Below are positions 14,930 to 21,931 of a stretch of 23,254 nucleotides of DNA, in pieces. The position numbers were made by a program, and so were the translations under genes. The stretch spans positions 1 through 23,254 of the forward strand of contig JBFMFH010000048.1 in the NCBI GenBank assembly GCA_040752275.1, in the 5' to 3' direction. Origin of the DNA: JBFMFH01 sp040752275 (lineage in GTDB: Bacteria; Acidobacteriota; Vicinamibacteria; Vicinamibacterales; JAKQTR01). Below the pieces are notes generated by a model. That model was not told the origin of the DNA. It made no database searches and worked only from the letters and a program-made list of their open reading frames with translations. Positions within the stretch are counted from its first letter, which is position 1, and each line of letters begins with the position of its first letter.

Positions 14930-15415
14930 ATGACGAGAAGGCTGGCGATTGTTGCGATGGTTTGCGCCGCGGCGCTCTTCCTGCCCCTGGTGGCAGGCGC
15001 CCAGACGCCCGATTTCAGCGGCAAGTGGGTCCAGGACATGGACAAGAGCGATCCGGCGGGCGGCGGTCGCGGACCCGCGGGTCCACAGACGGTCACCATC
15101 ACCCAGACGGCCACCGAACTCACCATCGAGCGTGAGGGACGGGGCGGCGTCCAGAAGACGGTCTACAAGCTCGACGGGACCGAGAGCGTCAACGTCGCCG
15201 GCCGTGGCGGCGAGGCCAAGTCGATCTCGAAATGGGACGGGGCCAAGCTGGTGACCAAGACCACCCGGTCCATGACGAACCAGGCCGGTGAAGCCATGAC
15301 CATCGAGTCCGAAGAGGTGCGCAGCCTCGAAGCCGACGGGACGATGGTCGTCGTGACGACGACCAAGTCCCCAATGGGCGAACAGACCCGCAAGGTGGTC
15401 TTCAAGAAGGGCTAG
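14930..15415 (+). CDS. Small secreted protein of unknown function
   Basis: This 161-residue protein has a clear signal peptide (about residues 1-24, ending VAGAQT). The mature part begins DFSGKWV and looks like alternating beta strands rich in Thr, Val, Lys and Glu, with TVTITQTATELTIE near 55-68. The layout resembles the small beta-rich DFSGxW proteins I recall as common in Acidobacteriota, but I do not know a function. A good AAGGAG site lies ahead of the ATG and the gene follows the permease by 19 bases. It therefore closes the efflux operon and is probably periplasmic. Its stop codon shares the CTAG at 15412-15415 with the convergent gene on the other strand. Confidence 0.8.
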   Translation: MTRRLAIVAMVCAAALFLPLVAGAQTPDFSGKWVQDMDKSDPAGGGRGPAGPQTVTITQTATELTIEREGRGGVQKTVYKLDGTESVNVAGRGGEAKSISKWDGAKLVTKTTRSMTNQAGEAMTIESEEVRSLEADGTMVVVTTTKSPMGEQTRKVVFKKG

Positions 15416-15654
15416 GTTCCCCCCAGTTGGGCATCGAGCGCCGCGAGCGCCTGCCGCAGCATTTCCTGCTGCGCGGGCGCCGCGGCCCGGACCAGATCGG
15501 CCGCTGTCCTCGCCCGCGCGAGGGCCAGCGCCTGGCGGCGCTGGTGCCGTTCGCGCTCCTCCTCCGATAGCGGCCGATCTTCTTTTTCACCCGGTGCCCG
15601 GGCCGCCTCATCCTGCTGCGCCTCGACCGACTTGCTCTCCCACCCTCTCGCCAT
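15412..15654 (-). CDS. Conserved small charged protein, unknown function
   Basis: This 80-residue cytoplasmic-looking protein begins MARGWESKSVE, an N-terminus I recall in short hypothetical proteins of Acidobacteriota. Residues 30-60 are a charged helix (EEERERHQRRQALALARAR), and the C-terminal third is Ala/Gln/Leu-rich helix. No enzyme motif is seen. A second ATG sits directly upstream at 15657, so the start may be one codon earlier. AAAGGAG and GAGGGA on the minus strand just ahead of it give a good ribosome binding site. The frame is open far upstream inside the hydrolase gene, but that longer reading is a shadow. It begins 11 bases after the hydrolase stop codon and ends in the shared CTAG. 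Confidence 0.75.
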   Translation of the reverse strand: MARGWESKSVEAQQDEAARAPGEKEDRPLSEEERERHQRRQALALARARTAADLVRAAAPAQQEMLRQALAALDAQLGGT

Positions 15655-15665
15655 CATCGATTCCC

Positions 15666-16511
15666 TCAGCTCCTTTGCGTCGACGCCTCGAACCCCAGCA
15701 GCCCCGGTACGATCTCGGGCCGCCGGTCGCGGTCGAACAGTTGCCGAGCGTGGCATTGTGCCAGCTCGCCGTAGTCCAGGTCGGCGTACACGAGCGCGTC
15801 CCGCGCGGCCGGCCCTCGCGCCAGCACCGTACCCGTCGGCCCGCACACAAACGACTCGCCTGCGAAGGTCAACGTCGGCTCTGCGCCGACCCGGTTGGCC
15901 AGTGCCGTGAAGTACCCGTTCTGGAACGCGGCGACCCGCAGTTCCGCCTCGTACAGCCCCTCGGGCCACTCCCCCACCATCCCGGCCTGCGGCACCACGA
16001 CCAGGTCGGCCCTCTGGAAGCCGAGGCTGCGCATCACCTCGGGATAGTGGCGGTCGTAGCAGATGGCCACACCAACCCGCCCCGCCGTCGTGTCGTACAC
16101 CGGCATCCCGTGGTCGCCGGGCGTGTAGTAGTCCTGTTCGTAGAAGTGCGGCATCTGGGCCACGTGCAGCATCCGCGTCGTGCCGAGCAGGCGGCCGTCC
16201 GCGTCGATGACGGGCGAGCTGTCATAGGCGCGGTCCCCCTCGCGCTCGTACAGGTTCAGTACGAGCACGACGCCGAGGTCGGCGGCCAGCCGGCAGAACC
16301 GGTCCGTCGTCGGCCCCGGAACCGGCTCGGCGGCGTCCACGGGCGCCCGGCCTTCCGGCCTACAGCACGGAAAGAACGGCGTGAAGGCCAGTTCGGGAAA
16401 TGCGACGAGGCGGGCGCCCGCCGCGGCAGCCTCGGCCACGGCGTCGAGACCACGGGCCACATTGATGTCGTGCCTGTCGGTCACCTTGTACTGAACGAGA
16501 GCTATGCGCAC
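15666..16511 (-). CDS. Carbon-nitrogen hydrolase (nitrilase superfamily), catalytic Lys replaced
   Basis: This 281-residue protein has the nitrilase-superfamily fold, closest in layout to N-carbamoylputrescine amidase-type enzymes. The nucleophile C151 lies in VAICYDRHYPE, the catalytic glutamate E40 in AFPELAF, and the second glutamate E125 in FYEQDYYTPGD. The lysine expected in the R-K-x-H motif is missing: the sequence reads TTRMLH, with M114 at that place. Activity is therefore uncertain, or the protein belongs to a subgroup that uses another residue. GTG 16511 is chosen because GGAAGGAGG lies 7 bases ahead. A second GTG at 16529 is in frame but has no such site. The start overlaps the folK end by 10 bases. 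The substrate is unknown. Confidence 0.88.
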   Translation of the reverse strand: MRIALVQYKVTDRHDINVARGLDAVAEAAAAGARLVAFPELAFTPFFPCCRPEGRAPVDAAEPVPGPTTDRFCRLAADLGVVLVLNLYEREGDRAYDSSPVIDADGRLLGTTRMLHVAQMPHFYEQDYYTPGDHGMPVYDTTAGRVGVAICYDRHYPEVMRSLGFQRADLVVVPQAGMVGEWPEGLYEAELRVAAFQNGYFTALANRVGAEPTLTFAGESFVCGPTGTVLARGPAARDALVYADLDYGELAQCHARQLFDRDRRPEIVPGLLGFEASTQRS

Positions 16512-16972
16512 CTGCCCGCCTCCTTCCACTGTTCGTAGAGCGCACGGACGCAGAGACCCGTCACCGGGTCGACCATCTCGGGTGCGACCTCCGCCAGGGG
16601 CCGCAGCACGAAGCCGCGCCGGCGAAACCGCGGATGGGGCACGACAAGGCCGGGCTCGTGGATGATGGCGTCGCCAAACAGGATGAGGTCGAGATCCAGC
16701 GTCCGCGAATCCCCCTGGCGAACGCGCCTCCGACCGCGCTCCTGCTCGATGGCCTGCAGCTCACGCAGCAGCGCGCGTGCGTCGCCAGGCCAATCTCCGC
16801 GGGCGGCGCCGTTCAGGTACCGGGGTTGATCGGCGCCGTGCTCCGGGAGGGTTTCGATGAAGGACGAGACGGCGAACCGGCCCAGGACGACTCCCAGCCG
16901 ACGCACGGCGTGCTGCAGGTGGGCGTGGGGCTGGTCGAGGTTGCTACCCAGGGCAATGGCAACCTCAACCAC
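16502..16972 (-). CDS. folK: HPPK, folate biosynthesis (FolK)
   Basis: This is 2-amino-4-hydroxy-6-hydroxymethyldihydropteridine pyrophosphokinase, which moves pyrophosphate from ATP to the pterin in folate synthesis. It has 156 residues against about 159 in E. coli. ALGSNL at residues 7-12 is the family start. RTLDLDLILFGD (about 89-100) carries the two magnesium-binding aspartates, and VPHPRFRRRGFVLRPL (about 110-125) is the conserved C-terminal block. The start is a GTG with only a weak purine run ahead, 10 bases after the ferritin-like stop. No other folate gene is in the window, so its place in this operon looks like shared housekeeping rather than a pathway cluster. Confidence 0.95.
   Translation of the reverse strand: MVEVAIALGSNLDQPHAHLQHAVRRLGVVLGRFAVSSFIETLPEHGADQPRYLNGAARGDWPGDARALLRELQAIEQERGRRRVRQGDSRTLDLDLILFGDAIIHEPGLVVPHPRFRRRGFVLRPLAEVAPEMVDPVTGLCVRALYEQWKEAGRCA
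16519..16527 (-). promoter_or_regulatory. Ribosome binding site for the hydrolase
   Basis: GGAAGGAGG on the minus strand lies 7 bases before GTG 16511 and directly after the alternative GTG at 16529, so it favours the 16511 start. It lies inside the end of folK. Confidence 0.75.
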
Positions 16973-16982
16973 GGCTCGCCGA

Positions 16983-17468
16983 CTACTCCACCCAGCGGGT
17001 CGGGAGCACCCCGCCCCCGGTGCCGGCGCCCGCCGGCCGCCGCCCGAGCAGATCCTCGCGCCCAGCCGCCGCCTGTTCGAAGAACCGCCGGTGTTCGACG
17101 ACCTCGCCGAGCATCAACTCGAGCATCTTGCGATGCCGGGCGTGGGCCATGGCTTGCACCGGGGTCCGCCACCGGGTGAGGAACTCGCCCGCCGTTCGTG
17201 CATCGTCTTCCAGGACGGCACGAGCGGCATCCCCGCCGCTGGCCGGGACCGGCAGCGCAGGCCCGGACTCGTCGGGTTCCCCGCCAGACTCCCGGATCGC
17301 ATCCGCCAGCCACTGCAGATGCCCTTCCTCGCGGGCGACGACGTACTGGTAGGTGTTGTTGAACTCGTAGCTCGTGACGAGCCTGGCCCCCTCGACGTGC
17401 CGCCGGTAGAGGGCGACCTTCTCCCGGTAAATCTCCTGAAACAGCGCGGTGCGGTCCGCCGCACTCAC
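16983..17468 (-). CDS. Ferritin-like (rubrerythrin-type) domain protein
   Basis: This 161-residue helical protein has two ferritin-like half-sites. The first is in YVVAREEGHLQWL (about residues 42-54) and the second in LGEVVEHRRFFEQA (about 118-131). The Glu-rich, His-containing helices suggest a four-helix bundle able to hold a di-metal centre, though the exact ligands are not certain from sequence alone. There is no rubredoxin-type CxxC tail and no signal peptide. The last 25 residues are Gly/Arg-rich. The GTG start overlaps the stop of the DksA-like gene (GTGA, 17465-17468), so the two are probably translated together. Role unknown; oxidative-stress or iron handling would be usual for the fold. 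Confidence 0.75.
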   Translation of the reverse strand: MSAADRTALFQEIYREKVALYRRHVEGARLVTSYEFNNTYQYVVAREEGHLQWLADAIRESGGEPDESGPALPVPASGGDAARAVLEDDARTAGEFLTRWRTPVQAMAHARHRKMLELMLGEVVEHRRFFEQAAAGREDLLGRRPAGAGTGGGVLPTRWVE

Positions 17469-17797
17469 GAGGCCTGCTTCTCCTTGCAGGTGATGCAGAC
17501 CCGCGTCCAGGGTATTGCATTCAGCCGTGCGGGCGAGATGGCCTCGCCGCAGTCCCGGCAGATGCCATACACACCCTTCTCGATCCGCTGAAGGGCTTCC
17601 TCGATGGCCTGGAGGATCTTGGCGTCGGTCTGTTTCAGCTTGAGCTGAATGTGCACTTCGTTGTTGCCGCTCGCCTGATCCGCCAGGTCGCCCTGACGCG
17701 AGTTGTTCTCCATCGAGGCCTGCAGGGGCCGGATGCCCCCGGTCTCGAGGATCTCGGCGCGTTTCCGCAGCAGTGCTTCGCGGTAGCTCTCTGACAT
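17465..17797 (-). CDS. DksA/TraR-family zinc-finger protein, short form
   Basis: This 110-residue protein is related to DksA/TraR, transcription factors that bind RNA polymerase through its secondary channel. The four-cysteine zinc finger is intact (C80, C83, C101, C104) with the canonical 17-residue gap. The motif DLADQA at 37-42 matches the DxxDxA of the DksA coiled-coil tip, so the polymerase-acting part may be kept. It is about 40 residues shorter than E. coli DksA (151). Helices with E, K, R and L heptads lie at about 3-18 and 44-75. GGGAG lies 6 bases before the ATG, and a TATGAT lies about 28 bases upstream. It overlaps the ferritin-like gene by 4 bases. Confidence 0.88.
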   Translation of the reverse strand: MSESYREALLRKRAEILETGGIRPLQASMENNSRQGDLADQASGNNEVHIQLKLKQTDAKILQAIEEALQRIEKGVYGICRDCGEAISPARLNAIPWTRVCITCKEKQAS

Positions 17798-17824
17798 CGA
17801 CGACTCCCGACCTCCGAAGTCCCC

Positions 17825-17830
17825 ATCATA
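17825..17830 (-). promoter_or_regulatory. -10-like hexamer ahead of the DksA-like gene
   Basis: TATGAT on the minus strand would start transcription near 17818, leaving a leader of about 20 bases with a ribosome binding site. No good -35 is seen. A GC-rich dyad (CGCCG with CGGCG, about 17834-17847) lies between it and the end of the upstream permease gene. It may weaken read-through, but it lacks a T-run. Confidence 0.4.
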
Positions 17831-17848
17831 CCACGCCGGCCCCGGCGC

Positions 17849-20386
17849 CTACTCCGCCCTGAGCGTCGCCAGGGGCTTGCGCCGCAGGACATCCAGGCTG
17901 GCAGCCAGGCCCACCACCGTGACCAGCGCGATCGAGGCGGCAAGGCCAGCGGCGACGTAGCCAGGCAGGGGCGTCCAGGGCACGTCGAAGGCGTAGCGGC
18001 TCACGCCCCACGACAATCCGAGAGCCCCGAGGGACCCGATTCCCCCGGCGATGAACCCCAGCAGCGCGTATTCGAAGACGAGGAGCAGGGCGACGGTTCG
18101 GGTCGTCGCGCCCAGGGTCTTGAGCACGGCGGCCTCGTACACGCGCTGGAACTTGGTCATGGAGATCGACCCGACCAGGATCAGAATGCCGCTGAACAGC
18201 ACGAGCGCGCCCACCACGGTGACCGCGAACGTCACGTCGCTGACGACCTTCGAGACGCTTGCCAGGATCTCCTGAACGTCGACGACGGACACGTTCGGAA
18301 ACCGCTCCGTCAGCGCCCGTTGGAGCCTCGCCCTCGCGACGGGGTCCGCCGGGCCCTTGATGGGCGCAATGAACATCCGCGGCGCGGAGTCGAGGGGTCC
18401 CGGGCGGAAGACGAACATGAAGCCCCCGGCTCGCGCATCGGCCCAGTCGACCCTGCGGACCGACGTCACCGTCGCCTCCACCGATCGGCCGAGGATGTCG
18501 AAGGTCACCACGTCCCCAAGACTGAGCCCGGCCCGGTCTCGCAGCCCCTCCTCGATAGAGATCTCGGGCCTCTCGGCCGGCGACGCGTCCCAGAAGTGCC
18601 CCTCCACCACCGTCTCGTTCGCTTCGAGCCCCGGGCGGTAGGTGATCACGTACTCGCGGCCCAACCCTCCGCGTCGCCGTACGTCTTCGTAGCTCTCGAG
18701 CTGCACGCGCGCGCCCTGCACGCGGGAGACCCGCGCCCTCAGTACGGGAATCAGGTTCGCCTGGGTCCGCACGCCGTTGGCCGAGTCCGAGAGGAGCGCT
18801 CTGACCCCGGCCTCCTGATCCGGCTGGATGTCGATCACGAACATGTCCGGTGTGTTGGGCCGGAGGTCGAGTTGGAACTCGTTCAGCAGGTTGGCCTGGA
18901 GCACCCGGACGCCCACGACGAGAAAGGCCCCAAGGCCGACGGTGAGCAGGATCGCCCGTGTCTGGTTCCCCGGGCGCACGACCCGCCTGGCCGCGTAGCG
19001 GACTTCGAACCGCCGACTCGCCTGCAGCGGAGCCATGACCTTCACCAGCAGCAGGCCGGCCCCGTGGAGGATGAGCGCGATGGCCGCGAACCCGACCGAC
19101 AGGACGAGCCCGATCCGCAGGGAGGCGGCCTGCCAACTGGCCAGCGCCACCAGACCGGCGCCCACGGAGACGATGGCGGCTCGCTTGACCCAGTCGGGAC
19201 CGTGCGGCGGACGCTCGGCCGCACGGAGCAACAGGGAGGGCCGGACGTGGCGCACGTCGAGCAGCGGCACCAGGGCAAACAGGAGCGAGATGAGCAGGCC
19301 GATGCCCGCCCCTTGGGCAATCGCCGCACCGGTCAGGGCGTACGGTGTGGCAATGCCTGCTGTCGTGTCGATCACGGGCCTCAGCCACCAGAGCGCGGCA
19401 CCGGCGAACCCCACGCCGGCCAGACTGCCCGCCAACCCCATCCCGAGCACTTGGAGGACGTAGATGCCGAGGATCTGGCGGGCCGTGGCGCCCACGCACT
19501 TCAGAACCGCCACCGCCTTGATCTTCTGGTGCACGAAGACCCGAACCACGCTCCAGACGCCGACGCCGCCGAGCACCACGATGACGAGGCCGACGAGGCT
19601 GAGGTAGTTCTCGGCCCGTACCAGGTTGTCGCTCAAGCGGTTCTCGGTGGATCGGAACGAGCGGACCGAGACGAACTGAGACCGAAGCGGGCCCCTCAGC
19701 GACGACGCCAGCCGGTCCGCGGCACCGTCGGCCACCTTCAGGCGCACCCGGTAGCTCGCCCGGCTCCCGTAGGTGATGAGGCCCGTCTCCTGCAGGTCGG
19801 CGAAGTCGACGAACACCCGGGACCCGAAGCTGAAGCCGCCCGTACTGCGTCCTGGTTCCGCCGTGATGACACCGCGCACCGTGAAGCGGCGGTCGCCGAT
19901 CACGATCGCCTCTCCGATGCCCACGTCAAGCTGGACGAGGAGGTCGCGCCGAAGGAGCGCCCCGTGGTCCCGAAGCAGGCCGTGCGCATACGGGTACCCG
20001 CCTTCCAGCGTCACGGTACCGTAGAGTGGATAGGCCTGCTGGACGCCCACCAGTTCCACGAGTCTGGCGACCTGCTTCTCCGGATCCTCGGGCCGCACCA
20101 TGCTCATCGTCTCGAGCTCGTCGGCGCGCGCCGTGTACGGAATCGACGCGAGGGTCGAGTCGATCGTGTCTCTGACCTTCGGGTCCCAGGGCCGGTTGGT
20201 CGACAGCGACAGGTCGCCGCCCAGCAAGGCGCGTGACTCGCGCGTCAGCGTGTGGCGGACGGTCTGGATCACCGAACGCAGGGTGACGATGGATCCCACG
20301 CCGATCGACAGGCAGAGAAAGAAGAACGCGAGGCGCTTCCACGCCGCCCTGGTCTCGCGAAACGCCATCCGGAAGATGAACGGCAC
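17849..20386 (-). CDS. ybbP: YbbP-type ABC transporter permease
   Basis: This 845-residue integral membrane protein has two FtsX domains, as in YbbP of E. coli (about 804). A membrane helix at about residues 18-40 is followed by a periplasmic domain (about 45-255). A run of helices follows (about 258-283, 300-330, 345-375 and two or three up to 455, then 482-502), with a second periplasmic domain (about 505-715). The last three helices lie near 720-745, 765-790 and 805-830. KIKAVAVLKCVGATARQI and YEAAVLKTLGATTRTV are the FtsX-type cytoplasmic motifs after each half. The start is GTG 20386 with GGAG 9 bases ahead, inside the end of the ATPase gene. With its ATPase it likely forms a lipid- or envelope-related transporter; the substrate is not established. 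Confidence 0.92.
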   Translation of the reverse strand: MPFIFRMAFRETRAAWKRLAFFFLCLSIGVGSIVTLRSVIQTVRHTLTRESRALLGGDLSLSTNRPWDPKVRDTIDSTLASIPYTARADELETMSMVRPEDPEKQVARLVELVGVQQAYPLYGTVTLEGGYPYAHGLLRDHGALLRRDLLVQLDVGIGEAIVIGDRRFTVRGVITAEPGRSTGGFSFGSRVFVDFADLQETGLITYGSRASYRVRLKVADGAADRLASSLRGPLRSQFVSVRSFRSTENRLSDNLVRAENYLSLVGLVIVVLGGVGVWSVVRVFVHQKIKAVAVLKCVGATARQILGIYVLQVLGMGLAGSLAGVGFAGAALWWLRPVIDTTAGIATPYALTGAAIAQGAGIGLLISLLFALVPLLDVRHVRPSLLLRAAERPPHGPDWVKRAAIVSVGAGLVALASWQAASLRIGLVLSVGFAAIALILHGAGLLLVKVMAPLQASRRFEVRYAARRVVRPGNQTRAILLTVGLGAFLVVGVRVLQANLLNEFQLDLRPNTPDMFVIDIQPDQEAGVRALLSDSANGVRTQANLIPVLRARVSRVQGARVQLESYEDVRRRGGLGREYVITYRPGLEANETVVEGHFWDASPAERPEISIEEGLRDRAGLSLGDVVTFDILGRSVEATVTSVRRVDWADARAGGFMFVFRPGPLDSAPRMFIAPIKGPADPVARARLQRALTERFPNVSVVDVQEILASVSKVVSDVTFAVTVVGALVLFSGILILVGSISMTKFQRVYEAAVLKTLGATTRTVALLLVFEYALLGFIAGGIGSLGALGLSWGVSRYAFDVPWTPLPGYVAAGLAASIALVTVVGLAASLDVLRRKPLATLRAE

Positions 20387-20392
20387 GGCGGT

Positions 20393-21099
<707 letters not shown>

Positions 21100-21103
<4 letters not shown>

Positions 21104-21849
21104 CGTTCGAGTGCCGCCCGCACGGCCTGCTCCACGAGCGGCCAGAGATTGTCGGCGACCCTTCGGGCGCCTGCCGCGTTGGGATGGATGCCGTCCCGCT
21201 GGTTCAATTCGCGCACACCTGCCACGCCATCCAGCAGGAACGGAAGAAAGGCCACGTCGTACTGGTCCGCCAGGTCCCGATACGCGGCACGGAAGGCCGA
21301 CGTGTAGTCCGGCCCCATGTTCGGCGGAGCCTCCATGCCGGCCAGGATCACCGCAATGTTCCGTTCCCGCGCGCGCTCGATGATACCGGCCAGGTTGGCC
21401 TCGAGCCGATCGGCACCCAGGCCGCGCAAGCCGTCGTTGCCGCCAAGCGCCACGATGAGGACCCGCACGTCGCCGGCGAGGCTCCAGTCGAGCCGCGCAA
21501 GAGCACCCGCCGACGTGTCGCCGGACACGCCCGCATTGACCACCTCAACGGACAGACCGGCCGTCTGCAGGCGTCGCTCGAGCAGCGCGGGATACGCCTG
21601 CTCCGGTTCGAGCCCTAAGCCGGCCGTCAGGCTGTCACCAAGCGCCACCACGCGAATGATGCCGGCGGCTCGAGGCGCGGTCCCCGAGAGTACTGGGGCC
21701 GGCGGCGATGCCGGTCGTTCGCCGGGCCCGGCTCCGCAGGCGGCAACCGAGAGCAACGGGCCGAGCAGTGGGAGGAGGGCTGCGACGGTTCGCCGAAGCA
21801 CTCGCGAAGGCCGAGCGGGAGGGCGCCGAGTTTCTGACACTGCTACCAT
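21100..21849 (-). CDS. tesA: TesA-like SGNH esterase, predicted lipoprotein
   Basis: This 249-residue SGNH hydrolase of the TesA/arylesterase group cleaves acyl thioesters or esters. S73 lies in the GDSL-type block ALGDSLTAG, the oxyanion asparagine in ALGGNDG, and the Asp/His pair in DGIHPN near the C-terminus. The N-terminus has basic residues, a hydrophobic run and VAAC (C38), which fits a lipobox. The enzyme would then be membrane-anchored rather than freely periplasmic like E. coli TesA. A Pro/Ala linker (about 40-60) separates the anchor from the fold. The ATG at 21849 has only weak ribosome binding, and a start a few codons later is possible. It opens the tesA-ybbA-ybbP unit and diverges from the isomerase gene. 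Confidence 0.9.
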
Positions 21850-21862
21850 TATCCTGTACCCT
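21834..21862 (+). promoter_or_regulatory. Possible promoter for the isomerase
   Basis: CTGACA (21834-21839, five of six to the -35 consensus) is 17 bases from TACCCT (21857-21862, three of six to the -10). Transcription would start near 21869, giving a leader of about 63 bases. It overlaps the start of the divergent esterase gene. Confidence 0.3.
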
Positions 21863-21931
21863 GGGCGGGCCTGCTGGGACCGGAAGGGGGAGAGTCAGGG
21901 AGCGGCGCGACCAGACCAGGAGCAACCACCA

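Noticed and set aside
15594..16538. Plus-strand frame opposite the hydrolase
   Set aside because: Low-complexity H/R/P/V-rich shadow; the minus strand encodes the nitrilase-family catalytic blocks.
21850..21856. GGATAAT directly before the esterase ATG on the minus strand as a -10 box
   Set aside because: Transcription would start inside the gene after the chosen ATG and no -35 fits; kept only as a note that the start could be a few codons later.
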